From the NCBI GenBank assembly GCA_005884985.1, contig VAYK01000101.1:1-19822 (forward strand): a stretch of 19,822 bases of DNA, read 5' to 3'. This DNA comes from Actinomycetota bacterium. GTDB taxonomy: Bacteria; Actinomycetota; Thermoleophilia; Solirubrobacterales; 70-9. Shown piece after piece: positions 1 through 6,456 of the stretch (the first letter of the stretch is position 1; each line of letters opens with the position of its first letter). Position numbers and translations under genes: made by a program. The notes below the pieces were generated by a model. It saw only the letters and a list, made by a program, of their open reading frames with translations. It was not told where the DNA came from and searched no databases.

Positions 1-355
1 CCGGGAAGTCGAGGCTGGCCGCCTCGGACTCCACGAACTCGACGTTCTCGAGGCCGGCCGCCGCTGCGCGCTCACGGCCGTAGGCCAGCATCTCGGGAGA
101 GATGTCGGTGGCCACGACCGTGCCCTCGGGTCCCGCCACAGCCGCCGCCGTGAGCGACGGCTCGCCGTAGCCCGCGGCCACGTCGAGCACGCGGCTCCCG
201 GGCTCGACGCGCGCCAGCTCCACCATGCGCTTGCTGACGGGAGCGGTCGCGGCGTCGATGAAATCCGACCGCTTGCGCCAGCCCTCGGCGCCCTTCTTCC
301 ACTGCTGCCGTTGTCCGTCTCGGAACTCAACGGCGTCTACTGTCTGCGAATCCAT
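1..355 (-). CDS. Class I SAM-dependent methyltransferase, N-terminal part (runs off window)
   Basis: The first 118 residues of a minus-strand gene are visible; the C-terminus lies beyond the left edge. Residues 54-64 (SRVLDVAAGYG) form glycine-rich motif I of the Rossmann-fold methyltransferases, and residues 80-87 (VVATDISP) hold the acidic residue (D84) that normally contacts the SAM ribose. The lead-in, with a short helical segment and many charged residues, fits the UbiE/Methyltransf_11 type. The ATG at 355 is chosen because a strong AGGAGG lies 6 to 11 bases upstream. The substrate cannot be told from this fragment: the acceptor-binding half is missing and no neighbour gives a clue. The family call is firm; anything more specific would be a guess. 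Confidence 0.85.
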   Translation of the reverse strand, partial: MDSQTVDAVEFRDGQRQQWKKGAEGWRKRSDFIDAATAPVSKRMVELARVEPGSRVLDVAAGYGEPSLTAAAVAGPEGTVVATDISPEMLAYGRERAAAAGLENVEFVESEAASLDFP

Positions 356-366
356 CCTGACCTCCT

Positions 367-384
367 GGTTGGCCGGTGCCAACC
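367..384. promoter_or_regulatory. Perfect inverted repeat just upstream of the methyltransferase Shine-Dalgarno
   Basis: GGTTGGC (367-373) and GCCAACC (378-384) form a perfect 7-bp inverted repeat around CGGT. It abuts the AGGAGG ribosome-binding site of the methyltransferase gene on the minus strand. It could be an operator, or an RNA hairpin in the 5' leader that affects translation. No regulator gene lies next to it in the visible sequence. Confidence 0.4.
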
Positions 385-926
385 CTATGCGATCCCTAGC
401 GCCGGGGGAACGGCTTCAGTCGGGGCTCCCCTGTCCCCATAGGGGAGGCGCTTCGAGCAGCGATCACGCCCGGGCAGGTCGTCCTGCGCGCGCTCGTCAG
501 CTCGGCGACCGCTTCGCGACGCGCGCCCGCCGCGACCCGCCCCCTCCGACGACGGCCAGCTCGAGCGGCGCGGGCTCGAGTTCGTGCCGGGGCCTGATCG
601 ACGCGGCTTGACCACGGTCCAAGGACAGAACTGATCGCTCTGACCCAGGAGCAGTCACGTGGGCCGCGAGGCGGCTGGCGATCGGATTGGCCACAAAGCG
701 GTCGTACTGCTGCGGACGCCCGAGACGGCCGCAAGGGACGAACTGCGGTCGTCCACGCAAAGCTGCCCGCGCGCCTGCTCTCGGCATAAGGCGGCAGCGC
801 ACCGCGCCTAGCGCGGCCGCAGTGCATCGCTGTTCCTTCGGTTCGATAAAGGCATTGTCCGGCCCCCTCGATTCGGTCCACTTCATCTGTCGTAGTTCGT
901 CTACCAGCTCGACCCGAGGCGATCTG
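385..926. other. Non-coding stretch between methyltransferase and exporter operon
   Basis: I find no convincing gene here. The open frames on both strands read as Arg/Pro/Ala-rich low-complexity translations with no recognisable motif and no supported start. One small hairpin is visible: CTCCCC at 426-431 pairs with GGGGAG at 442-447. The methyltransferase promoter should lie in the left part of this stretch, on the minus strand, but I see no clear -35/-10 pair. Confidence 0.5.
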
Positions 927-958
927 CGGCGGCCGCCTGCTGCGGCAGGCGGCCGCCG
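927..958 (-). terminator. GC-rich hairpin terminator after the ABC exporter operon
   Basis: Arms at 927-940 and 945-958 form a perfect 14-bp stem with the 4-base loop TGCG. It begins six bases past the stop codon of the permease gene on the minus strand. There is no U-tract after the stem. Such tail-less hairpins are commonly proposed as terminators in actinobacteria. Position and stem length make termination the likely role. Confidence 0.65.
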
Positions 959-963
959 TTCTG

Positions 964-1767
964 TCATCGCAGTGCGGCCCGGGTGAATACCCGGATCGCC
1001 AGGGCCGTGAACGCCATCGCGAAGAGCGCGACCACCGCGAGGCTGAGAAACGCCTCACCCGTCGCGCTGCCCATGCCCCAGATGTCGTGCAGGCTCGAGC
1101 CGCCGTCGCCGAGCAGGCCAAAACGCATCAGGGCCAGAGCGTGGGTCAGCGGCAGGACCTTGGCGAACGCGGTCAGGGCTCCGGGCAGGGCGCCGATCGG
1201 GAACAGCGCGCCGGCGAAGAACCAGGGCAAGATCGCGACCGCCGGGGTGGCGCCAATGTACTCCTCCTGCTTCGGGATGCGGCTGGCGAGCGTCTCTGCG
1301 ACGCCGTACATGAAAGCGGCGAAGAGAACCGCGGCGCCGACGAACCAGAGCACTCCGGTCGCGGTGACTTGGAAGTCGTCGCCGTAGGCGGTTGCGGTGG
1401 CGATCAGCACTGCGACCTGAAGCGCCGAAAGGGTCAGCGCCACGATCAGGTTGCCGAGCACGAGCAGGGAGCGCGGGACCGGCGCCGCAAGCAGCTCCGG
1501 CTGGGCTCCCGAGTCGCGATCGACGATCACGCTCAGTCCGGCGAAGATCGTCGTCAGCGGCACCAGCAAGCCGACCGTACCGACGGCCACGAAGGTGGTG
1601 TAGTCGATGTGGGTGCCAAGCCCCCCGAGCGCCGACTGCAGCGCCGGTGCGACCACCAGGGCGAAGAAGATCGGCGTCAGAAGGGGAACGAAGATCTGGC
1701 GCGGGGTGCGGGCGGTAAGCTGGAAGCGCCGCCCCGCCAGGGTCGAAAGAGCAGTCAGGGTTGTCAT
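964..1767 (-). CDS. ABC-2 type transporter permease (DrrB-like)
   Basis: This 267-aa protein is the membrane subunit of an ABC exporter. About six hydrophobic segments can be placed near residues 26-47, 57-79, 100-125, 138-158, 170-195 and 237-260. The ABC-2 arrangement shows in the long central loop and in the segment ending in an LPLTHAL-type stretch. It is the second gene of a two-gene operon, 30 bases after the ATPase gene, with an AGGAGA ribosome-binding site before its ATG. The family includes daunorubicin exporter DrrB and many uncharacterised drug, lipid or glycolipid exporters, so the substrate is open. A strong hairpin follows directly, so the operon probably ends here. Confidence 0.88.
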   Translation of the reverse strand: MTTLTALSTLAGRRFQLTARTPRQIFVPLLTPIFFALVVAPALQSALGGLGTHIDYTTFVAVGTVGLLVPLTTIFAGLSVIVDRDSGAQPELLAAPVPRSLLVLGNLIVALTLSALQVAVLIATATAYGDDFQVTATGVLWFVGAAVLFAAFMYGVAETLASRIPKQEEYIGATPAVAILPWFFAGALFPIGALPGALTAFAKVLPLTHALALMRFGLLGDGGSSLHDIWGMGSATGEAFLSLAVVALFAMAFTALAIRVFTRAALR

Positions 1768-1797
1768 CGGTTCTCCTATCGCGTTTGGGTTGGTCAG

Positions 1798-2784
1798 TCA
1801 GGCGGCCACGGCAATCCGGTCGCCGGTCAGTCTCAGGTAGACGTCGTCGAGGCTCGGGGTGCGGCTGCTGATCTGCAGCGGCTTGAGTCCCGCCGCGCTG
1901 ATGGCGCTGATCGCCTCCGCGGCGCCGTGGTTGTGGAGCGGGACCGTCAGAGTCGAGCCGACGTTGAGGGCGTCTTCGCTCGCGATACCCCGGGCGCGGA
2001 GCAGGGCGAGCGCCGCCCCGGCGTCGCCTTCGACGCGAAGCTCGACGATCTCGCCGCCGAGCCCTGCGAGCAACGCCCGGGGTGTATCGAGGGCGACGAT
2101 CTCGCCCTGGTGGATGATCGCGACCCGGTCGCAGAGCTGCTCAGCCTCCTCGAGGTAATGCGTCGTGAGCAGGGTGGTCATTTGGTTGCGCGCGCGAAGG
2201 CCGGCGATGACGTCGAGCAGCTCGCGACGGATCCGCGGGTCGAGGCCGACGGTTGGCTCGTCGAGGAAGAGCACCCTGGGCTCGGAGACCAGCGCGCGGG
2301 CTATCTCCAGGCGACGCCGCTGGCCGCCGCTGTAGCTGGAGACGGGTCGGTCGATCAGCTCGGCGAGTCCGAGGGTGTTCGCCGTCTCGGCGATGCGGGT
2401 CGCCGCGGTCTTCACGTCAACGCCCCAGAGGCGGGCATGGAGGTCGAGATTGCGACGGCCGCTGAGCTCGCGATCCACCACCGCCTCCTGGAAGACGACG
2501 CTGCTGATCCGCCGCGCCGCCAGCGGTTCGGCGACGACGTCAAATCCCGCGAGCTCGGCGCTGCCGCCGCTCGGTGCGATCGTGGTGGTCAGCATGCCGA
2601 CCGTGGTCGATTTCCCGGCGCCGTTGGGGCCGAGCAGGCCGAACATCTCGCCCGGGGCCACCTCGAAGTCGATCCCCTTCACCGCCTCGACGCCGCCCGG
2701 ATAGGTCTTGCTCAGCTTCGTGACCCTGATCGCCGGCGCGTCCGGGCGGGCCAGGGGTATGACATTTGCGCTATCTCGCTTCAT
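1798..2784 (-). CDS. ABC transporter ATP-binding protein (DrrA-like)
   Basis: This 328-aa cytoplasmic ATPase pairs with the downstream permease. All nucleotide-binding motifs are intact: Walker A GPNGAGKST (52-60), Q-loop Q99, signature SYSGGQ (150-155), Walker B VLFLDEP (171-177), D-loop LDP, and switch histidine H209. The extended C-terminal region after about residue 235 matches the DrrA/CcmA-like class of ABC-2 exporters, whose C-terminal domain takes part in assembly with the permease. The ATG at 2784 has AGGAGG five bases upstream. It is first in its operon and divergent from an ECF sigma factor. A sigma-type promoter motif on the minus strand at 2845-2871 suggests the neighbouring sigma factor drives this operon. 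The substrate is unknown. Confidence 0.92.
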   Translation of the reverse strand: MKRDSANVIPLARPDAPAIRVTKLSKTYPGGVEAVKGIDFEVAPGEMFGLLGPNGAGKSTTVGMLTTTIAPSGGSAELAGFDVVAEPLAARRISSVVFQEAVVDRELSGRRNLDLHARLWGVDVKTAATRIAETANTLGLAELIDRPVSSYSGGQRRRLEIARALVSEPRVLFLDEPTVGLDPRIRRELLDVIAGLRARNQMTTLLTTHYLEEAEQLCDRVAIIHQGEIVALDTPRALLAGLGGEIVELRVEGDAGAALALLRARGIASEDALNVGSTLTVPLHNHGAAEAISAISAAGLKPLQISSRTPSLDDVYLRLTGDRIAVAA

Positions 2785-2809
2785 CTACGCCTCCTAGGCG
2801 TCGAGCGGC

Positions 2810-2836
2810 CGTCACATCGGCCGCGTGTTGCTCGTC
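2810..2836 (+). promoter_or_regulatory. ECF41-like promoter facing the sigma factor gene
   Basis: CGTCACA (2810-2816) is followed after exactly 16 bases by CGTC (2833-2836). As I recall it, the ECF41 target promoter has TGTCACA at -35 and CGTC at -10, so this matches 6/7 and 4/4. The predicted transcript would start near 2842, about 29 bases before the sigma ATG, which would make the sigma factor autoregulated. Confidence 0.55.
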
Positions 2837-2844
2837 ACTGCTAT

Positions 2845-2871
2845 GACGGATGCCAACGAGAGGACGTGACA
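2845..2871 (-). promoter_or_regulatory. ECF41-like promoter facing the ABC exporter operon
   Basis: Read on the minus strand, TGTCACG (2871 down to 2865) is followed after exactly 16 bases by CGTC (2848 down to 2845): the same motif and spacing as the plus-strand site, again 6/7 and 4/4. Transcription would start near 2838 and give a leader of about 54 bases before the DrrA-like ATG. Its -35 box overlaps the start of the sigma gene. Confidence 0.55.
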
Positions 2872-3743
2872 TGGATGAGCAGGAGTTGCTGGCCGAGCAG
2901 TTCGAGCTCAACCGCCCCCACCTGCGGGCTGTCGCCTACCGGATGCTTGGTTCGACGGGCGAGGCGGAGGATGCGGTACAGGAGTCCTGGTTTCGCCTCA
3001 GCCGGACCGATAGCGGCGAGCTCGAAAATCTGCGCGCCTGGCTGACCACGGTGGTCGGCCGCATCTGCCTGGACACGCTGCGCGCCCGCCAGGCCCGCCC
3101 GGAAGACTCGGTCGACACGGTCCCCGAGCCGCTGGTCAGGCTCGCCGCCGAAGACCCCGCGCAGGAAGCCGAGCTCGCCGATTCGGTCGGGTTGGCGCTG
3201 CTGGTCGTGCTCGAGACACTGAGCCCGGCCGAGCGCCTGGCGTTCGTACTCCACGACATGTTCGGTGTCTCATTCGAGGAGATCGCCCCGATCGTCGAGC
3301 GCTCGCCGATCGCGGCGCGACAGCTCGCAAGCCGGGCACGGCGGCGGGTGCGAGGCAGCGTTCCGCCGACCGATGCCGATCTTGCCCAGCAGCGGAAGGT
3401 CGTCGACGCGTTCCTTGCCGCGGCGCGAGCAGGCGACTTCGAGGCACTGCTGCAGGTCCTCGACCCCGATGCGGTGTTCCGCATGCACACGGGCCCGTCC
3501 GGTCCGCCGGCCCTGCCGCCGGCAGTCGGTGCGGCGGCGGTTGCGGAGCGGACGCTCACCCGCGGGGCGCCGTTTGCGCCGCTCGCCCAGCCGGCGATCG
3601 TCAACGGCGGAGCCGGTGTGCTGGTCGCGCCGGGCGGTCGCAACGTCGGCGTGGCTGGCTTCACGATCTCGCGTGGCCGCATCGTCGCGATCGACCTCAT
3701 CGTCGATCCCGAGCGGCTGCGCAAGCTCGAGATCCACGCATGA
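2871..3743 (+). CDS. ECF sigma factor with fused SnoaL-like C-terminal domain (SigJ/ECF41 type)
   Basis: This 290-aa protein has sigma region 2 at about residues 8-75 (YRMLGSTGEAEDAVQESW), a linker with TVPEP at 83-87, region 4 at about 108-160 (LSPAERLAFVLHDMF, then the helix-turn-helix), and an NTF2/SnoaL-like domain from about 172 to the end. The linker resembles the WLPEP motif of group ECF41, with WL replaced by TV. DPERL at 279-283 resembles the ECF41 NPDKL motif. In that group the fused domain takes the place of an anti-sigma factor. I start at the ATG at 2871, which has GAGAGG upstream; an in-frame ATG at 2850 has no such site. ECF41 genes usually neighbour oxidoreductase, epimerase or carboxymuconolactone decarboxylase genes. 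Here the neighbour is a divergent ABC exporter. ECF56 is an alternative assignment. Confidence 0.88.
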   Translation: MDEQELLAEQFELNRPHLRAVAYRMLGSTGEAEDAVQESWFRLSRTDSGELENLRAWLTTVVGRICLDTLRARQARPEDSVDTVPEPLVRLAAEDPAQEAELADSVGLALLVVLETLSPAERLAFVLHDMFGVSFEEIAPIVERSPIAARQLASRARRRVRGSVPPTDADLAQQRKVVDAFLAAARAGDFEALLQVLDPDAVFRMHTGPSGPPALPPAVGAAAVAERTLTRGAPFAPLAQPAIVNGGAGVLVAPGGRNVGVAGFTISRGRIVAIDLIVDPERLRKLEIHA

Positions 3744-3749
3744 AATAAA

Positions 3750-3803
3750 GGCACTGATCACCAGAAGTGCCTGAATCGAAGGGTAATCCGCGGCTATCCG
3801 CGG
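3750..3803 (+). terminator. Two tandem hairpins after the sigma factor gene
   Basis: GGCACT (3750-3755) pairs with AGTGCC (3766-3771), starting seven bases after the sigma stop codon. A second hairpin, CCGCGG / CTAT / CCGCGG, spans 3788-3803. Neither has a U-tract. Position suggests termination of the sigma transcript; the second could equally belong to the integration scar. Confidence 0.4.
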
Positions 3804-3887
3804 ACATCAGCGCCGAGCCGGCTCCTCAAGCCGAGCACAAATTCCCTGCTAATTCGCACCTTCTGACGCCAGGATCGCCGCGAGCCA

Positions 3888-3935
3888 GCTTGGATCGCAC
3901 CCAGGAGGTCGGGGGTTCGAGTCCCCCTAGCTCCA
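3888..3935 (+). pseudogene. 3' half of a tRNA-Ala(CGC): truncated tRNA, probable att-site relic
   Basis: The sequence folds as the 3' half of a tRNA. The anticodon stem is CTTGG/CCAGG (3889-3893, 3901-3905) around loop ATCGCAC, giving anticodon CGC after U33. Then come a 5-base variable loop, a perfect T stem GGGGG/CCCCC with loop TTCGAGT (3911-3927), the acceptor strand TAGCTCC and discriminator A at 3935. U70 in the acceptor strand fits the G3:U70 identity pair of alanine tRNAs. No matching 5' acceptor strand or D arm is found upstream, so the gene is not functional. Such 3' halves are typically left or duplicated by elements that integrate into tRNA genes. Confidence 0.7.
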
Positions 3936-4002
3936 TCTCGAGGATGTCCTGCACGTGCCGGGCTTCTCGTTTCCCTGGATCGGCGGGCATCGGCTGGAAT
4001 CC

Positions 4003-4197
4003 GCGCGCAGGCACCTCGAGCGAGTCCTGCAGACCTATGTTGCCCACTACAACGAGCATCGCCCGCACCGGGCGCTCGCATCACAGCGCCCGCCGCTCGG
4101 CGAGCCACGCCCGGCGCCCAAGCCCCTGCTACCCCTTGACGTTCGCCGGCGCGATCGCCTCGGCGGGCTGCTCCACGAGTACGAGCTCGCGGCATGA
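4003..4197 (+). pseudogene. Transposase remnant, C-terminal end of an IS481/IS3-type integrase
   Basis: The translated piece (about 64 residues, ending at the TGA at 4195-4197) contains RRHLERVLQTYVAHYNEHRP followed by HRAL, the characteristic end of DDE-type integrase cores of IS481/IS3-family transposases, and a tail RRRDRLGGLLHEYELAA typical of actinobacterial copies. The catalytic DDE residues and the N-terminal HTH are absent, and the reading frame upstream of about 4003 no longer resembles a transposase. It is therefore a decayed fragment. The bases just after the stop (4194-4219) may be what is left of the element's end, but I find no partner inverted repeat in the window. It sits between the truncated tRNA-Ala and the sulfatase gene. 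Confidence 0.75.
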
Positions 4198-4251
4198 CGG
4201 ACGCCATTTTCGGCACCTACACGGTCGAAGAGTCGGGCGGGAGCTCGCTGT

Positions 4252-5793
4252 TTAAGGGGTAGTGGGTCCCGGCGGGGGGGGCGGATGAACGCGGCAGGTG
4301 GGACCGGCGCAGGTCTGCAGCTGGTGCAGGCGGTCCGCGAGCTCGGCCTTCACCGCCGCGTAGGCGGGGTCGTTGTGGCGGCTCTGAAGCTCGTACGGGT
4401 CGATCTTTCGGTCGTAGAGCTCCTTCTCGCCGGTGCTGTATTCCGCGTACATGTAGCGCTCGGTGCGGATCGCCTCGAAGCTAGGCCACGGAAGCCCGGA
4501 CCCACTAGGCTCCTCGATCAGCAGCTCGCGTCCCCGCTCGATCCCCGGCTGCTGGGCGACCGGGATCAGCGAGCGCCCGTCCATCACTAGGCCGGGGCTC
4601 GCGTTCGCCACGTCGACGATCGTCGGCGCGAGGTCGGCGTTGATCGCCAGGTCACTCACGCTCACCCCTTCAGGGATGCCCGGGCCGCGCATCTCCAGCG
4701 GCACCCGGATCGACTCCTCGTAGATGTGGCCCTTGTTGCCGGGGATCCGGTGCGCACCGTGGAAGTAGCCGTTGTCTGAGGTATAGACGATCAGCGTGTT
4801 GGCGAGCTCGCCCGTCGCCGCCAGCGCCTTGACGACCTTCTTGACGCCCTCGTCGACGGAGAGCAGGGACTCCAGCTCGCAGCGGTACCTGCGCTGGATG
4901 TCGGCGATCGCGCCCGCGCTCAAACGCGGCCGGTTTTGGATCTCGGCCGGCTTGTCGGAGACGTCCGCCTCGTTGAAGTTGGGGGGCTGCGGTAGCGGCT
5001 CGGAGTCGAACGCGTGGGCGTGGCGCGGCGCCGGGATGGCCGCGTATTGGCAGTCGAACGGGGGGTTCGGGTTCGGGTACGGGCCGCCGATGTGGGGGGC
5101 CGTGTAGGTGAGCCAGAGAAAGAACGGCTTCGCCTGCGGCGCCCGGCGGTCGACGAAGTCGACCGCCTTTCGGGTCAGCACGTCCTGCTTGAAGGCGGTC
5201 GGGGCGGTGCCGTAGTGGACCACGGTGCCGTTGTTGTTGAGCGGGTAGTTGTAGACCTGCTGGGCGGCCGGGGCGGCCGCGTGCCACTCCGACCAACCGG
5301 GCGGCACGGGGGGCTGGTTCGTGTAGCCATTCAGGTACTTGCCGATCATGCCGGTGTAGTAACCCGCGTCGTGGAGCCAGACGGCGAGGTTGTTGGTTCC
5401 GTGCAGGGCCTCGAAGGGGTCGAAGCCGCCGTTCGGCGGCTTGTTGCTGACCACGCGGTGGTTGTGGGCGTACTGGCCGGTGAGGAAGGTGGAGCGCGAG
5501 GGGCAGCAGAGCGAGAAGTTGACGAAGTTGTTCTTGAACGTCGCCCCGTGTGCGCCGATCAGCGAGTTGACCTTGGCCATCACCCGCATCGATTTCACCG
5601 TCTGGTCGTCGGACTCGATCACCAGCAGGTTGGGCCTCGTCTGGGTCGCGGCCGCCTGACCGCGGGTCGCCGGGTGTGTCTCGGAGGCGACCGCCAGCGC
5701 GACGGTCACGCCCAACGTGGCGAGGACCGGTATGAAGAGACGCCTCCGAAACGTGGTGACACGCCTCGGTATGCGCCTCCGTTGCCTCCTCAT
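4252..5793 (-). CDS. Secreted Cys-type sulfatase (N-acetylglucosamine-6-sulfatase-like)
   Basis: This 513-aa protein hydrolyses sulfate esters, probably outside the cell membrane. A basic N-terminus (several Arg pairs) and a hydrophobic stretch at about residues 19-37 form a signal peptide or anchor, without a lipobox. The active-site motif CCPSR-S-T-F-L-T-G begins at C96, the residue that must be converted to formylglycine. Metal ligands are visible as DD (62-63) and DN (340-341), with K354 in the GNKGH stretch. The overall pattern resembles N-acetylglucosamine-6-sulfatases, but the substrate is uncertain. I use the ATG at 5793; a TTG directly before it at 5796 is an alternative. No formylglycine-generating enzyme is encoded in the window. 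The last residues are a Pro-rich tail. A promoter is seen just upstream. Confidence 0.9.
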   Translation of the reverse strand: MRRQRRRIPRRVTTFRRRLFIPVLATLGVTVALAVASETHPATRGQAAATQTRPNLLVIESDDQTVKSMRVMAKVNSLIGAHGATFKNNFVNFSLCCPSRSTFLTGQYAHNHRVVSNKPPNGGFDPFEALHGTNNLAVWLHDAGYYTGMIGKYLNGYTNQPPVPPGWSEWHAAAPAAQQVYNYPLNNNGTVVHYGTAPTAFKQDVLTRKAVDFVDRRAPQAKPFFLWLTYTAPHIGGPYPNPNPPFDCQYAAIPAPRHAHAFDSEPLPQPPNFNEADVSDKPAEIQNRPRLSAGAIADIQRRYRCELESLLSVDEGVKKVVKALAATGELANTLIVYTSDNGYFHGAHRIPGNKGHIYEESIRVPLEMRGPGIPEGVSVSDLAINADLAPTIVDVANASPGLVMDGRSLIPVAQQPGIERGRELLIEEPSGSGLPWPSFEAIRTERYMYAEYSTGEKELYDRKIDPYELQSRHNDPAYAAVKAELADRLHQLQTCAGPTCRVHPPPPPGPTTP

Positions 5794-5802
5794 CAACCGG
5801 CG

Positions 5803-5832
5803 ACCCTACACGCGCTGGCGCGTCAAGCGCAA
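5803..5832 (-). promoter_or_regulatory. Promoter of the sulfatase gene
   Basis: On the minus strand TTGCGC (5832-5827) and TAGGGT (5808-5803) are separated by 18 bases. The -10 box ends nine bases before the ATG (six before the alternative TTG), so the mRNA would be leaderless or nearly so. Confidence 0.5.
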
Positions 5833-6014
5833 CGGCCCAAACATGAACTGTCGAGTCGTGCTCTACGTCACGTCAAGCCGGGGGTATGGGGTGAGTAAAT
5901 TCGATCGCGCTGCAAATCGCTGGGTTTCGAGGGCCGACCGAGTTTCGGGGAACGCGAGCAAAACGTGCAAAGAGTTGTGAAAAGCCGGTCAAACATATAA
6001 GGGAACCTCCGCAT

Positions 6015-6065
6015 CAGGTACCTGGGTTCTGGTAGACCGTACCTGTTACTGGGTACATACCCAGG
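6015..6065. repeat. Nested inverted repeats with GGTACC/TGGGTAC motifs
   Basis: CAGGTACCTG (6015-6024) is a perfect palindrome. CCTGGGT (6021-6027) pairs with ACCCAGG (6059-6065), and inside it GTACC (6039-6043) pairs with GGTAC (6052-6056). GTACCTG occurs twice in the same orientation. This could be a folded RNA or a cluster of operator half-sites. I recognise no known family. Confidence 0.5.
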
Positions 6066-6079
6066 CAGGTCAGTTAATC

Positions 6080-6133
6080 GGCACCGGAGGTACTCTTGCT
6101 GGTTTTTCGGGACGCGGGGGAGCCTCCGGTGCC
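6080..6133. repeat. Perfect 11-bp inverted repeat with 32-base loop
   Basis: GGCACCGGAGG (6080-6090) and CCTCCGGTGCC (6123-6133) are perfect reverse complements. The loop holds a short T-run (6103-6107). It lies directly beside the nested repeats at 6015-6065. It may be a stem of a non-coding RNA, or the ends of a tiny mobile element relic. Confidence 0.5.
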
Positions 6134-6295
6134 ACTAACGGCAGGAGGCTCAAAGAATGTCCGCCGGTTCGATCAAAGAAGGAAGAGAAACGGGCCGAAC
6201 CAGATCCGGGGTTGTGCGCGGTAGGACGAAGCTCCTCGCTCCTCGGCGACGCCGCCCCGATGTTCCCTGATCCCCTTTGGCCTTGCCCACCAACG

Positions 6296-6310
6296 CGGAG
6301 CGACGCTCCG
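6296..6310 (-). terminator. Small hairpin downstream of tRNA-Phe
   Basis: CGGAGC (6296-6301) and GCTCCG (6305-6310) form a perfect 6-bp stem with a 3-base loop, 31 bases beyond the 3' end of the tRNA on the minus strand. There is no U-tract. It is a modest terminator candidate. Confidence 0.35.
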
Positions 6311-6341
6311 GTAGGGCGACGCAAACCGCTTGTCTATGCGA

Positions 6342-6414
6342 TGGCGAGGGGCAGAATCGAACTGCCGACACCACGATTTTCAGTCGTGTGCTCTACCAAC
6401 TGTGCTACCTCGCC
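6342..6414 (-). tRNA. tRNA-Phe (GAA)
   Basis: A 73-base cloverleaf reads on the minus strand. The acceptor stem is GGCGAGG/CCTCGCC (perfect 7 bp), the anticodon stem CACGA/TCGTG with loop CTGAAAA (anticodon GAA), then a 5-base variable loop, T stem GGCAG/CTGCC with loop TTCGATT, and discriminator A at 6342. CCA is not encoded. One oddity is the D stem GCAC/GAGC, which carries an A-A mismatch at positions 12-23 where U-A is usual. All other arms pair fully, so the gene is probably functional. Confidence 0.95.
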
Positions 6415-6423
6415 GCGGCGGTA

Positions 6424-6429
6424 AGGCTA
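6424..6429 (-). promoter_or_regulatory. -10 box of tRNA-Phe
   Basis: TAGCCT on the minus strand lies nine bases before the first base of the tRNA. No clear -35 box is seen at the usual distance. Confidence 0.35.
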
Positions 6430-6456
6430 GCGAGCGCGGGGCCCTCGACCCACCCT

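Larger units (their letters stand above)
5833..6295. other. AT-richer non-coding stretch between sulfatase promoter and tRNA-Phe
   Basis: I see no convincing gene. The part from about 5895 to 6075 is clearly lower in GC than its surroundings. On the plus strand TTGTGA (5975-5980) and TATAAG (5996-6001), 15 bases apart, could be a weak promoter reading into the two inverted-repeat structures listed separately. No plus-strand gene follows for about 4 kb, so any such transcript would be non-coding. Confidence 0.4.

Noticed and set aside
497..967. Minus-strand frame of 156 codons between methyltransferase and exporter
   Set aside because: Its start lies inside the terminator hairpin, the composition is low-complexity Arg/Ala/Pro, and no family is recognisable.
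1087..3045. Long plus-strand open frame of 652 codons
   Set aside because: It lies antisense to the DrrA/DrrB-like genes, is Arg/Gly/Asp-rich without motifs, and is a typical shadow frame of high-GC coding DNA.
3937..4031. Imperfect direct repeat of 17 bases (3937-3953 and 4015-4031, 14 matches)
   Set aside because: It could be a recombination footprint near the scar, but CTCGAG-rich matches arise by chance in this composition.
3794..4216. Minus-strand frame giving the GLEPPTSWVRS type of translation
   Set aside because: This string is a well-known mistranslation of tRNA 3' halves; it supports the tRNA relic, not a protein gene.
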